DNA of 64,000 nt from UBA2287 sp037442025 (GTDB lineage Bacteria; Bacteroidota; Bacteroidia; Bacteroidales; Tenuifilaceae), in NCBI GenBank assembly GCA_037442025.1, contig JBBIRB010000010.1, positions 4,673-68,672 on the forward strand. Reading direction: 5' to 3'. The notes beneath the pieces were generated by a model. It saw nothing but the letters and a program-made list of their open reading frames with translations, had not been told where the DNA came from and did no database searches. Both the position numbers and the translations under genes were made by a program. How positions within the stretch are numbered: the first letter of the stretch is position 1; every line of letters begins with the position of its first letter. Positions 54,393 through 63,021 of this stretch are shown here, in pieces.

Positions 54393-54857
54393 ATGTTGAG
54401 GGAAAGAATATATATGGTAAAAATAAAATCGACAGAAAATATGAAAAAAAGAATGCTAAAATCAACTATTCCTGTAATATTGGCTATAATGGAAGTGGTT
54501 ATCCTGCTTGCAATTGCCAATTATATAATTGACCCAAATGCATTTTTGAATATTTCAAAATGCGAAAACCAACAATTCTTTTTCGTAATTATTCCAATTG
54601 TTGCAGTATTGGGAATACTTGTTCAATTTTTTATTGCAATTCCTTTGTGGAATAGGTTTCGTGTAGAAAAAAAGGTAATTGGTATAAATCTTTTTCAATT
54701 CATTTTACTAATTACTCTGATTGGTGGGCTTGTCTTCGGGTTTTTATTTTGGGAAAGAGATTATGGTATTATTGAGTTCTGGCTTGTAACAGCCACTGGG
54801 GTTTCTGCAATTGGTGTGTATTGGGTGGCGAATGCTCTGGTAATGAGTCGGCTATAG
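54393..54857 (+). CDS. Small four-helix membrane protein, unknown
   Basis: A 154-residue frame with four hydrophobic helices, at about residues 26-46 (PVILAIMEVVILLAIANYI), 64-88, 100-124 and 128-150. In-frame ATGs at 54414 and 54441 are also possible, and 54441 (MKKRMLKSTIPVILAIMEV) gives the most natural N terminus. No family was recognised. It converges on the YceI-like gene with a 6-bp overlap of coding ends. Confidence 0.55.
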   Translation: MLRERIYMVKIKSTENMKKRMLKSTIPVILAIMEVVILLAIANYIIDPNAFLNISKCENQQFFFVIIPIVAVLGILVQFFIAIPLWNRFRVEKKVIGINLFQFILLITLIGGLVFGFLFWERDYGIIEFWLVTATGVSAIGVYWVANALVMSRL

Positions 54858-55490
54858 TATACCCTGTTGTTCTGTAACACTAGGAAAATCATTTATTGAG
54901 GGTGTTGTTCTAATTGTGAAGTCGAAGTGAATAATTATTTCATTATTTACCCTAATGAACCCTAATGCAGCAACGGGAGCGTTTATTTCAAAATCGGACA
55001 TCAGGAATTGCCTTGAACCCGTAAAACGATACTCGTTTTCTTTTACCTTGTTCCAATCAACTTCAATTTCAACAATTTTGCATTTTCCACTTATTGTTAT
55101 CGCAACGGTGGTTTTTAATGATCCTTTATAAGAGGCCTTCGAATCGCCTAAAGGTTTGGCACTTATCAGTTCGGCTTCAATATTGGGAAATTTATCCGAC
55201 TTCAACGCCTTTTGTAAATCTCTGCTCATCAAGGGATTCTTACAGTCGAACGATGCAACTTTAATCCTTAACAAAGCATTTTTAAAATTTATATTACTCG
55301 TTTTGTCGTCATGGCTAATTGATAATAAACCACTTGTTGAGTTGCTGTTTACTACACATTGAAAATCATTAAGATTGCTTGAGCCCGATAATACAATTGA
55401 ACTGTTATCTCTAATGGAGTACTTTAGCATACTGCTGGTTTTTGTTGCTGTATTGCTAACTAACAGAAGTATTAAAAGGCTATTAAGCAT
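54852..55490 (-). CDS. YceI-like exported protein, second paralog
   Basis: From ATG 55490 the protein has 212 residues; a start at 55526 lies inside a hairpin and adds a non-signal tail. A signal peptide (MLNSLLILLLVSNTATKTSS) is followed by the lipocalin-like YceI fold: SIVLSGSSNLNDFQCVVNSN, FDCKNPLMSRDLQKALKSDK, PNIEAELIS, ISGKCKIVEIEVDWNKV. YceI proteins are periplasmic and bind isoprenoid-like or other hydrophobic ligands. It is the third gene of the yceI-porin-yceI set but follows a strong hairpin, so expression may be reduced. Confidence 0.8.
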   Translation of the reverse strand: MLNSLLILLLVSNTATKTSSMLKYSIRDNSSIVLSGSSNLNDFQCVVNSNSTSGLLSISHDDKTSNINFKNALLRIKVASFDCKNPLMSRDLQKALKSDKFPNIEAELISAKPLGDSKASYKGSLKTTVAITISGKCKIVEIEVDWNKVKENEYRFTGSRQFLMSDFEINAPVAALGFIRVNNEIIIHFDFTIRTTPSINDFPSVTEQQGIL

Positions 55491-55506
55491 CGTTTTAATA
55501 ATTAAA

Positions 55507-55552
55507 AAAAGAATGAGCATTCTCACAATTCCGAGAGAGTGCTCATTCTTTT
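55507..55552 (-). terminator. Hairpin between the porin gene and the second yceI gene
   Basis: AAAAGAATGAGCA (55507-55519) and TGCTCATTCTTTT (55540-55552) are exact 13-bp arms. On the minus strand it follows the porin stop by 8 bp and ends in a long T tract, so it is a terminator or attenuator. It lies 16 bp before the ATG of the second yceI gene. Confidence 0.75.
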
Positions 55553-55560
55553 AAAGGAGG

Positions 55561-56880
55561 TTAAAATCCAATAGCTGCTTCAATCATAAATCCGCTGAAC
55601 TTAGCACCGTTTCGAATATCAGTTGCAGCAAAGTCCTTATAACTTTGCGTTACATACTCAAGTTTTAATAGCATGTTTTTAGTGGGAAACCAACCTGCAG
55701 CAAATTGCATACGGTCGATAGAAATGTCGTAGGGTGTTGTGGCATCTAATGTTCCGCTAACCATGTTATATCTTGCACCAACAAATACTTGTTCTCTTGG
55801 CATAAAGCGGTAAACAACCTCGCCTGCAAGTTGATTAAAACTGCGCGAAGGGGGATTTGGAGCTGCAGTAGTTAGCTGTCTAACACCGCTGGCAATCTCG
55901 TAAGTTCCAAAAATCTCTAACCCTTTAAACTTTACAAATGGGTTAATTGAAATGGCAGTTACTTTATGTTGGAATGCAGGGTTAATTTGTCCCGATGTAA
56001 AGTTGTTTGCGGGAGTGGCAGTTTCTCCTTCAATAACCATGTAGTAACGCGAACCAGTTCTGTCGCCAGCATACAGTGTGTTACGGGTGGTACCGGCATT
56101 TGTGTAAATGCTTGCGGTAAGGCGTAGGCGTAAATCTTCGTTAATTTGCGAATCGTAACCAGCTTTTGCATAAATCGATGGGCTTTTTTTAAGTACATCG
56201 CCAGCATTTGGGTTGCCATTTGGGTAGTAGGCTTCTCTAACATCACCATTTATAAGCCCTCCGTTAATTCCAAGCATTACAAACACATTATTAATAGGGC
56301 GAACGTAAACTTCACCACCAATTTCGGTGGTAAATGCGTCCATAATGTAGTTGCCCACAAATGCATTCATAATAGTATTGCCATTGTCGCTGCGGCGGAA
56401 ATGCTGGTCGCCGTAATTGGGCATGAAATGACCAATTTTTACTGTTAGGTACTTGGAAAACCAGTCGGGGTTGCCAAACATGGGCAGTTTATCTACCTGA
56501 ATGTAACCTCCCTTTACCCAAAATTCAGGATGGTGGCGCGACGACATGTAATTCTCCAACGATACGCGAATTCCATCAGCCAGCTGAATGTCGAAGTTGA
56601 GGTTAGCTGTTGCTAAATTAAAACCAGCTGCCAAAGGATAAAGGTTAACCGCTGGCGTTGAAGTGTTACTATGCTTTAGCGATTGAAACTGCTGGGTGAA
56701 ATTTCCGCCTACCTTCACTTTTAAACCTGTAAAATCAACCGTATCGGACTTATCTGTTTCAATAACATTTATCCCTTTTTGGTCGGCGGGACGTGCAAAC
56801 TGAATTTTCTGCTTTTGAGCAAAAACTGGAAGCGAAAGCGTAGCAATTGCAATAATTGCCGAAAGAAATTTAATTTTCAT
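55561..56880 (-). CDS. Outer-membrane porin-like beta-barrel
   Basis: A 439-residue exported protein. The signal peptide (MKIKFLSAIIAIATLSLPVF, cleavage at FAQ) is followed by alternating beta strands with many aromatic and Gly residues. The chain ends AAIGF, the C-terminal Phe expected of barrels inserted by Bam. GGYIQVDKLPMFG, TVKIGHFMPNYGDQHFRR and the repeated Asn/Thr loops resemble phosphate- or anion-selective porin-like proteins, but no specific family could be fixed. It lies between two YceI-like genes, 43 bp after the first, and is likely transcribed from the sigma54-type promoter at 57573. Confidence 0.8.
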   Translation of the reverse strand: MKIKFLSAIIAIATLSLPVFAQKQKIQFARPADQKGINVIETDKSDTVDFTGLKVKVGGNFTQQFQSLKHSNTSTPAVNLYPLAAGFNLATANLNFDIQLADGIRVSLENYMSSRHHPEFWVKGGYIQVDKLPMFGNPDWFSKYLTVKIGHFMPNYGDQHFRRSDNGNTIMNAFVGNYIMDAFTTEIGGEVYVRPINNVFVMLGINGGLINGDVREAYYPNGNPNAGDVLKKSPSIYAKAGYDSQINEDLRLRLTASIYTNAGTTRNTLYAGDRTGSRYYMVIEGETATPANNFTSGQINPAFQHKVTAISINPFVKFKGLEIFGTYEIASGVRQLTTAAPNPPSRSFNQLAGEVVYRFMPREQVFVGARYNMVSGTLDATTPYDISIDRMQFAAGWFPTKNMLLKLEYVTQSYKDFAATDIRNGAKFSGFMIEAAIGF

Positions 56881-56923
56881 TGTAGTAGTTTTAGTTAGTT
56901 AATTTTTATTATTTGTTGGGAAC

Positions 56924-57508
56924 TTACTTTGCTTTTAGAACCACTTTGAAATTGAGGGTTACCTCATCGCCAGTTGTGAGCGCTCCAAACATGGCTGTTG
57001 GTGGCTCAACTTTATAATCGGTCATTTTTATTTTTTTTGTGCCCGAAAACTCGATGTAGCCATTCGACATTACTTTGCCGGTTGCTTCGAGGCTAACAGT
57101 TTGGTTTACTCCGGCAATGGTCAATATGCCAGTCGTATTCACTTTGTACCCGGAAGCACTTTCCGATATTTTGTCTACTTTAGAAAGTTTATAGGTAATT
57201 CGTGGGTGTTTCTTCGAATTAAGCGCATCGTTAATTTTCGAGTTCATTATGCTCCCCTTCGAACTTTTAAACGATTGAGCATCAACTGTTACCTGAAGGT
57301 CTTGTATGTTGACAAGTTTCCCTCCCTCAACTGTTACTTTAAAGGTTCCGTTTATTTTTTCGACTTCAGCAGTCCAATCGTGAAGATTCGATGTACCTGC
57401 TACCGACATGCTATGAGACGAAATTTCGAAAAGTGCTTGAGCCCTGATGCTAATGGGGAGAAATGCAACTGATACCAATAGCACCCATTTGAAAAAGGTG
57501 AGTTTCAT
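56924..57508 (-). CDS. YceI-like exported protein, first paralog
   Basis: A 194-residue protein with signal peptide (MKLTFFKWVLLVSVAFLPIS, cleavage near RAQA). The YceI fold is clear: HSMSVAGTSNLHDWTAEVEK, QSFKSSKGSIMNSKINDALN, KKHPRITYKLSKVDKI, GILTIAGVNQTVSLEATGKV. It is probably periplasmic and binds a hydrophobic or polyisoprenoid ligand. The sigma54-type promoter lies about 65 bp upstream of its ATG, so it is the first gene of the regulated unit that continues into the porin gene. Confidence 0.88.
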   Translation of the reverse strand: MKLTFFKWVLLVSVAFLPISIRAQALFEISSHSMSVAGTSNLHDWTAEVEKINGTFKVTVEGGKLVNIQDLQVTVDAQSFKSSKGSIMNSKINDALNSKKHPRITYKLSKVDKISESASGYKVNTTGILTIAGVNQTVSLEATGKVMSNGYIEFSGTKKIKMTDYKVEPPTAMFGALTTGDEVTLNFKVVLKAK

Positions 57509-57572
57509 ATTGTTTGTGTTTTGTTTTTGTTTAAATCCTGAAATGAAAATTGTTCAAAACGGTTCTATATAA

Positions 57573-57588
57573 AGCAACAAGCGAACCA
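57573..57588 (-). promoter_or_regulatory. Predicted sigma54 (-24/-12) promoter for the yceI-porin unit
   Basis: On the minus strand TGGTTCGCTTGTTGCT matches TGGCAC-N5-TTGCW: the GG at -25/-24 and GC at -13/-12 have the strict spacing. The downstream start would be near 57562, giving a leader of about 54 nt. A sigma54 activator is the next gene upstream. The -24 part overlaps a hairpin (57579-57612). Confidence 0.65.
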
Positions 57589-57612
57589 TTTGTTCAGAAC
57601 AAAGGTTCGCTT
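57579..57612. terminator. Hairpin overlapping the sigma54 promoter, probable end of regulator transcript
   Basis: AAGCGAACCATTTGTTC (57579-57595) and GAACAAAGGTTCGCTT (57597-57612) pair over 16 bp with one bulged A. On the minus strand it follows the NtrC-like gene by about 107 bp. It may end that transcript or act as an operator. Confidence 0.45.
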
Positions 57613-57678
57613 TTGTAGTAAGTAACAGTAATTCAATGGTATAAAAAGTTAGCGCGATGGTTTTATACCAGAAAAAAT

Positions 57679-57714
57679 CGACGGAAGTTCGTCGATTTCG
57701 ACGAGAATTCGTCG
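57679..57714. promoter_or_regulatory. Two tandem 16-bp palindromes: likely activator binding (UAS) sites
   Basis: CGACGGAAGTTCGTCG (57679-57694) and CGACGAGAATTCGTCG (57699-57714) are inverted repeats with a shared CGACG/CGTCG frame, 20 bp centre to centre. They lie 105-140 bp upstream of the -24/-12 element, the usual distance for an enhancer bound by an NtrC-type activator. They begin just beyond that activator's own stop codon. Confidence 0.65.
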
Positions 57715-57718
57715 GTGC

Positions 57719-59077
57719 TTAGTCGAAATTTAACCCTAACTTCTCAATTCGCGATTTCAGGGTCGATGCTGGTATACTCAGAATTTGGGCTGCCTTAGCT
57801 TTATTTCCCCCCGACCGCATAAGGGCATCGCGAATCGCGTTAACTTCAACTTCTTTTAAAATTTCGTCGAGGGGTTTATTTTCGAAATAGAAGCAGGTGT
57901 GTGGTTTCCCGGGGAAGCGCACATCAATAGGGATGGTTGTTTTGTCTATTGCTCCATTTTTCGAGAGTAGTACCAGGCGCTCCATTAAATTTTTTATCTC
58001 CCTTACGTTTCCATGAAATGGGTACTGTTTTAAAATTTCAATCACTTCTGAATCGATGGTTATGGGAGTGCCGCCGGCAAACTCGCTGGCAAAGTGCTTT
58101 GCAAGCACTGCAATGTCGCCGGGCCGTTCGCGCAAAGGGGGAAGGTTGATTGGGAAAACATTTAGCCTGTAAAAAAGGTCCTCGCGAAATTTGCCTTCGG
58201 CAACCATATCCTTCAGGTTCTTTTTGGTCGACGCAATTACCCTCACATCTAACTTAATGGTTTCGGAGCCACCAACCCTTTCTATTTCGCCTTCTTCTAA
58301 TGCCCTAAGGAGCTTAACCTGAAGGTCGTAAGGAATGTCGTCAATGTCGTCGAGGTAAAGTGTGCCCGAATGGGCCATTTCGAATCGACCAATTTTGGCC
58401 TTTTCGGCTCCGGTAAATGCCCCCTTTTCGTGGCCAAAAAGTTCGCTTTCGAATAATTCGCGCGACAGAATGGCGCAGCTAACTTTAATAAGGGGCTTGT
58501 GGCTTCGATTGCTATTAAAATGGATAATGTTGGTGAGCAACTCTTTACCGGTTCCGGTTTCACCAACAATAAGTACTGTTGTCGATTTGTCGGCAATAAT
58601 TTTTACTAAATCGAAAACCTTATTGGTGGCTTCACTTAGGCCAATAAACGAGGTTAGGTCGAACTGTTTGCGAACCTGAAAACGTAGTTGGCGGTTTTCG
58701 TCTTTAACTTCCTTTATCTCTTTAATTCGGGCAATGGTAAGGAGCAGTTCGTCAATTTCGAAAGGTTTCGAAATGTAGTCGTAAGCCCCTAGCTTCATGG
58801 CCGATACTGCCGTTTGCACTGTAGCGTGGGCTGTCATTAGCAAAACAAAAATATCGGGATTAATTTTCTTTATGCGCGCCAGAAACTCGAGCCCATCCAT
58901 ATTGGGCATCTTTAGGTCGGTTATTACAATGTCGACACTCGAATCGGTTTCGCTCAGGTGCTGAAGAGCCGCCTGTGCCGATGAGAACTCGCGAACATTG
59001 TAGCCCGCATCGCGCAGGTCGTCGGCAGTGGTTACGCGCACAATGCGCTCATCGTCAACAATTAGTATTTTTAGCAT
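57719..59077 (-). CDS. NtrC-type sigma54-dependent response regulator
   Basis: A 452-residue protein. The receiver domain (1-120) has VDDERIVRVTTADDL, the phospho-acceptor Asp in IVITDLKMPNMDG, and the MTAHATVQTAVSAMKLGAYD and SKPF segments. The AAA+ domain has Walker A GETGTGKELL, the sigma54-contact loop GAFTGA, Walker B LYLDDIDD (Asp where Glu is usual), and the arginine-finger region NLPPLRERPGDI. The Fis-type helix-turn-helix at the end is NKAKAAQILSIPASTLKSRI. It should open sigma54 promoters after phosphorylation by the adjacent kinase. It starts 6 bp after the kinase gene. Confidence 0.95.
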   Translation of the reverse strand: MLKILIVDDERIVRVTTADDLRDAGYNVREFSSAQAALQHLSETDSSVDIVITDLKMPNMDGLEFLARIKKINPDIFVLLMTAHATVQTAVSAMKLGAYDYISKPFEIDELLLTIARIKEIKEVKDENRQLRFQVRKQFDLTSFIGLSEATNKVFDLVKIIADKSTTVLIVGETGTGKELLTNIIHFNSNRSHKPLIKVSCAILSRELFESELFGHEKGAFTGAEKAKIGRFEMAHSGTLYLDDIDDIPYDLQVKLLRALEEGEIERVGGSETIKLDVRVIASTKKNLKDMVAEGKFREDLFYRLNVFPINLPPLRERPGDIAVLAKHFASEFAGGTPITIDSEVIEILKQYPFHGNVREIKNLMERLVLLSKNGAIDKTTIPIDVRFPGKPHTCFYFENKPLDEILKEVEVNAIRDALMRSGGNKAKAAQILSIPASTLKSRIEKLGLNFD

Positions 59078-59083
59078 GGTGCT

Positions 59084-60610
59084 TTAGTGTAGTTTTGGTA
59101 GGGAGATTATTGTGATAAATCCTCCCTTTGGAGCATTTTTTCCAGCAATTTGGCCCAAATGGTTCTGAATTATATTGAAACTAACTGCCATGCCCAAACC
59201 GGTTCCCTGTCGAATTTTTTTTAGAGTAAAAAACGGGTCGAATAGCGAGGCAACTTTGTCGTCGGGCATGCCAATGCCGTTGTCGGTAAACGAAATGCAA
59301 ACTTCGGTGCTGTTTTGCTTTACGTTAATTCGAATTAAACCCCAGTGATTAGGGGTACTCAACCTTTTTTCGTTAATGGCATCGATACTGTTCAGTATAA
59401 TATTAACAAAAACCTGCTCCAAATGGTTTGGACTTCCTGAAATAAGAATTTTCGTTTGTTCGAAAGACTTTTCAATAGTAATTTTCGAACTCTCTAGCTG
59501 AAAGTTTGCAAGGGCCAACGAGTTTTCGATGTGTTTTATTACATCCATTTCAACGAAAGTGAGCTCCTGTTTTCGCGAGAAGTTAAGCAGCCCCTCAACA
59601 ACAACCTCAATTTTGCCAATAGCCTCCTTCATCATTTCAATGTACTCTTGGTTCTGCTTTATGTTTTCGGGTTTTTCGGCAATTCTTCGAAGGCAACTTC
59701 TAACTCCGGCAATGGGATTGTTAATTTCGTGCGCCAATCCTGCGGCAAGGGTTCCTACCGATGCCAATTTTTCGGTTTGTGAAAGCGACTCCTGAGTTTT
59801 TTTTAGTTCGGCGTAGGCCAATCGAAGGCGATTTAGCATTTGGCTAAAGGTAGAGTTTAGCACATCAATCTCATCGGTTAAATTGAATAAGTTTTTAATC
59901 CTATTGGCGTACGAATTGGTGATTGGGTTGGTTATGCCATCCTCATTGCTAAGCAGGTCGAAATTTACTCGCGAAGCCCGGTCGCTAATAGCCTTTACCG
60001 GACTAGAAATTATGAACGAAATAATTAATGCCAAAGCAACCCCCAGGGCAAGTAATGCAAATACCATAAACAGGAAAAGGCGAGTTGTTTTCGATATTTC
60101 TTCGGAAAATGCATCCTCATTAAGCCCAACTCTAACTGTACCTAATCTTTTGTCGAATATTGGGGTTGCAATGTCGCGTATGGTTCTCTTCCTTTGGAAG
60201 ATATCGTGAATTAGTACAGTGCTTTTAAGTACGCTATCGGGTAAATTGTTGGCATTAATTATTTCGCGCGGTAAATAGTTCGAAAAGGTATGTGCTATAA
60301 TTTCGTTCGTGTTCGAAAGTAAAAAAATGTACTCAACATCGGGGTTTGTCGATTTGGTTTGGATTAGCAACTTGTTAAGGGCTGCAATATCGTTGAAAAG
60401 CAACGGGTCAATGGCTGTCTCGGCAATCCCAATAGCTATGCTAATACCCTGTTTCTCTATTTGATTCTCGAAGGTTTTGTAAACTCTATTCCGAATAAAC
60501 AACAGGTTTAGTGAACCAAAAAACAAAACCATGGAGGTAATGGCAATGGTAAATTTCCAGAAAAGTGGAAGTTGTCTCGACTTGAAAAAACGCAACATTA
60601 CAAGTTTCAT
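59084..60610 (-). CDS. Sensor histidine kinase of an NtrC-type two-component system
   Basis: A 508-residue membrane kinase. Helices at about 18-40 (FTIAITSMVLFFGSLNLLFI) and 170-200 flank a periplasmic domain of about 130 residues with DIAALNKLLIQTKSTNPDVE, a CHASE/sCache-like pattern. A HAMP-like region follows, then the H-box LASVGTLAAGLAHEINNPIA, N-box (NIILNSIDAINEK), and the G boxes DNGIGMPDD and GTGLGMAVS. The phospho-accepting His is in AHEINNP. It starts 4 bp after the binding-lipoprotein gene, so the signal may be received through that protein. Confidence 0.93.
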   Translation of the reverse strand: MKLVMLRFFKSRQLPLFWKFTIAITSMVLFFGSLNLLFIRNRVYKTFENQIEKQGISIAIGIAETAIDPLLFNDIAALNKLLIQTKSTNPDVEYIFLLSNTNEIIAHTFSNYLPREIINANNLPDSVLKSTVLIHDIFQRKRTIRDIATPIFDKRLGTVRVGLNEDAFSEEISKTTRLFLFMVFALLALGVALALIISFIISSPVKAISDRASRVNFDLLSNEDGITNPITNSYANRIKNLFNLTDEIDVLNSTFSQMLNRLRLAYAELKKTQESLSQTEKLASVGTLAAGLAHEINNPIAGVRSCLRRIAEKPENIKQNQEYIEMMKEAIGKIEVVVEGLLNFSRKQELTFVEMDVIKHIENSLALANFQLESSKITIEKSFEQTKILISGSPNHLEQVFVNIILNSIDAINEKRLSTPNHWGLIRINVKQNSTEVCISFTDNGIGMPDDKVASLFDPFFTLKKIRQGTGLGMAVSFNIIQNHLGQIAGKNAPKGGFITIISLPKLH

Positions 60611-60614
60611 TTAT

Positions 60615-61556
60615 TTACAGTTGACAAGCTTGCTGAACTGCTCGAACGTTTTCGTAATCCGATCCTTTAACCGCTACGTATTTGTCTATAATTAACCCTT
60701 TTAAAATGGCCATCCCTTCGTTGTTTTGGTTCAAATTTAGTAGTAAAGTTAAAAGTTCATTCTTCAGTTCGTTATCAATTCCCATCGATACTACAATAGG
60801 GGGCATGGCGTACCATTCCGATTTTTCGATAATCCTTAGTGCCTTAAGAGTTTCAGGACTGTGCTTTAATTGGTAATCGTATATAAAGCTGTTTACGGTT
60901 GCAGCGTCTACAGTTTTTGTACGTACCAGCTCAATGGAATTGTCGTGTGCATTTGAAAAATATACATTCGAAAAAAAATCTTCGGCTGTTACTCCTAATT
61001 CGGTTAATTTTTTTTGAGGGTAAATCATTCCGGTTTTCGAGAGCGAATCGGTAAATGAGAATTTTTTCCCGCGTAAATCTGAGAACCTTTTAATTTCGGA
61101 GTCTTTATGAACAATTAGGTAGGCTCGGTATTTCTTTTTGCCATTTCGAATCGGGGCAACAAGAGGAGTAAAGGCTGTGTCGCTATACCCATGCAAAAAA
61201 GCACCTGTGCAAATGAAAGCCAAATCTACTTCGTTTTTTTTAAGCAGGTTATTAATTTCTTTATAAGTTTTTCTTTGAACCAGAACGATTTGTCTTCCCG
61301 TTTTGCTTTCAATATGGTTTAAAAGGGTGTTGTATTGTGTAAATGTTTTTCTTGGCGATGTCATCGACGAGATGGCAATACGCAACGTGTTTGGGTTCTG
61401 TTTTGTTAACGGACGAATATCCTCAACCCGAATGGTGTCAGTGAAATTTATTGAAACATGCCTGTTTGTCGACGAAGTATTTACACAGCCCTGAGCAATG
61501 TAAAAGACTAATACCAGCATTGCGAACCCCCTAAGGCATTTCCGATTGAGTCTCAT
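60615..61556 (-). CDS. PhnD-like substrate-binding lipoprotein
   Basis: A 313-residue protein with a lipoprotein signal (lipobox IAQGC near residue 24). It has the periplasmic-binding fold of the PhnD/phosphonate type: LRIAISSMTSPRKTFTQYNT, LLNHIESKTGRQIVLVQRKT, VDLAFICTGAFLHGY, VHKDSEIKRFSDLRGKKFSF and SLSKTGMIYPQKKL. No ABC permease or ATPase lies in the window, so it is more likely a sensor input for the kinase 4 bp downstream than part of a transporter. The ligand (oxyanion, phosphonate or other) is unknown. Confidence 0.85.
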   Translation of the reverse strand: MRLNRKCLRGFAMLVLVFYIAQGCVNTSSTNRHVSINFTDTIRVEDIRPLTKQNPNTLRIAISSMTSPRKTFTQYNTLLNHIESKTGRQIVLVQRKTYKEINNLLKKNEVDLAFICTGAFLHGYSDTAFTPLVAPIRNGKKKYRAYLIVHKDSEIKRFSDLRGKKFSFTDSLSKTGMIYPQKKLTELGVTAEDFFSNVYFSNAHDNSIELVRTKTVDAATVNSFIYDYQLKHSPETLKALRIIEKSEWYAMPPIVVSMGIDNELKNELLTLLLNLNQNNEGMAILKGLIIDKYVAVKGSDYENVRAVQQACQL

Positions 61557-61650
61557 TTTTCCTCAAGTATATTTAATACATAACAAAGCCTAAAAAGCAA
61601 AGTTTACATGCGTTTAAAAAATCAAAAATGATTTGGGCTCTATTACCGAA

Positions 61651-63003
61651 TTATTCTGATGGATTGAATTCTAAAAGAACCCCCATAATAGTTTCATTGA
61701 ATGTTCCATTTTCATACACAATCCTGCCATTTACAATGGTATGGGTAACACGAGTGGTAAATGCGGCACCCTCAAAGGGCGACCAGCCACAGTGGTAAAG
61801 AATGTTGTTTTTATCTACCTCCCAACGGGAGTTTGGATTAATAAGTACCAAATCGGCATGGTATCCCCTTCGAATAAACCCGCGCTTTTCAATCCTGAAA
61901 AGTTTGGCGGGGGCATGGCACATCTTATCAACCACCATCTCTATTGGGAAAATTCCACGTTTGGCCATTTCAATTATGGAAATTAGCGAATGCTGAACCG
62001 ATGGACCGCCCGAGGGACATGTTAAGTAGGGTTTACCTTTCTCTTCAAGAGTATGGGGCGCATGATCTGTTGCAACCACGTCTAGTTTGCCACTTTTAAG
62101 TCCTGCAATAAGCCCAAGCCTATCGGTTTCGGTTTTTATAGAAGGGTTCCATTTTATTCGCCAGCCCAACTTTTCATAATCCTTGTCGGAAAACCAAAGG
62201 TGATGAATGCAAACTTCACCTGTAATTTTCTTCATTTCGAGGGGCAGGGTATGGTCGAGTAGTTCCAATTCCTTTTGAGTTGAAATATGAAGAATATGCA
62301 GGCGAGCACCATTTTCTGTTGCCAGTTTTACTGCCAATTTACTGCTTAAATAGCACGCCTCCTCGCTTCGTATTACTGAGTGAAGGTGTAGTGGAATGTT
62401 TTCGTTGAACTTTTGTTTTGCAAGGTTAAGATTTGATTGAATGGTTGCTTCGTCTTCGCAATGAGTGGCAACCAAAACGGGCGAATGCCTAAAAATTTGG
62501 TTCAACAATTCAATTTGGTCAATCAGCATATTTCCCGTTGACGAGCCCATGAATACTTTTACACCGCAAACCCTTTTGGGGTCAACTCTCCTAATTTCTT
62601 CAATGTTGTAGTTGGTTGCACCAAAGTAAAACGAAAAGTTTGCAAGCGAGGTTCTGCTTGCTATCTCAAACTTTTTATCGAGTTCTTCAATTGTTGTGGT
62701 TTGCGGGTTGGTGTTGGGCATTTCCATGTACGAAGTTACGCCCCCAGCAACTGCTGCCTTAGCTTCGCTGTATATACTCCCTTTGTGTGTAAGCCCTGGT
62801 TCTCGAAAGTGAACGTGATCGTCAATAACGCCAGGTATTAACAGGCGACCTCGAGCATCGATTATTCTATCGGCTTTAGGGGTGTTTATTGGTTGAGAAA
62901 CCTCCCAAATATCTTCTATTATGCCATTTTTAACATGCACGCTACCTTCAAAGCGCCTTCCTTCGTTTATTATTTGTGCGTTGGTAATAAGTAGACTGCT
63001 CAC
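61651..63003 (-). CDS. pyrC: Dihydroorotase
   Basis: A 450-residue amidohydrolase. It has the metal-site motif IDDHVHFREPGLTHKGSIYS near residue 57, the GVKVFMGSSTGNM segment with a carbamylated-lysine position, and VVATDHAPHTLEEKGKPYL near residue 315. Size and sequence fit class I dihydroorotases (PyrC/DHOase), which convert carbamoyl-aspartate to dihydroorotate in pyrimidine synthesis. It starts 18 bp after the glycosyltransferase stop, so the two are likely co-transcribed. Confidence 0.92.
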   Translation of the reverse strand: MSSLLITNAQIINEGRRFEGSVHVKNGIIEDIWEVSQPINTPKADRIIDARGRLLIPGVIDDHVHFREPGLTHKGSIYSEAKAAVAGGVTSYMEMPNTNPQTTTIEELDKKFEIASRTSLANFSFYFGATNYNIEEIRRVDPKRVCGVKVFMGSSTGNMLIDQIELLNQIFRHSPVLVATHCEDEATIQSNLNLAKQKFNENIPLHLHSVIRSEEACYLSSKLAVKLATENGARLHILHISTQKELELLDHTLPLEMKKITGEVCIHHLWFSDKDYEKLGWRIKWNPSIKTETDRLGLIAGLKSGKLDVVATDHAPHTLEEKGKPYLTCPSGGPSVQHSLISIIEMAKRGIFPIEMVVDKMCHAPAKLFRIEKRGFIRRGYHADLVLINPNSRWEVDKNNILYHCGWSPFEGAAFTTRVTHTIVNGRIVYENGTFNETIMGVLLEFNPSE

Positions 63004-63021
63004 GGGATTTATTTTAATAGT

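Noticed and set aside
60615..61556. Phosphonate ABC transport operon
   Set aside because: No permease or ATPase gene in the neighbourhood; the gene is coupled to a sensor kinase instead.
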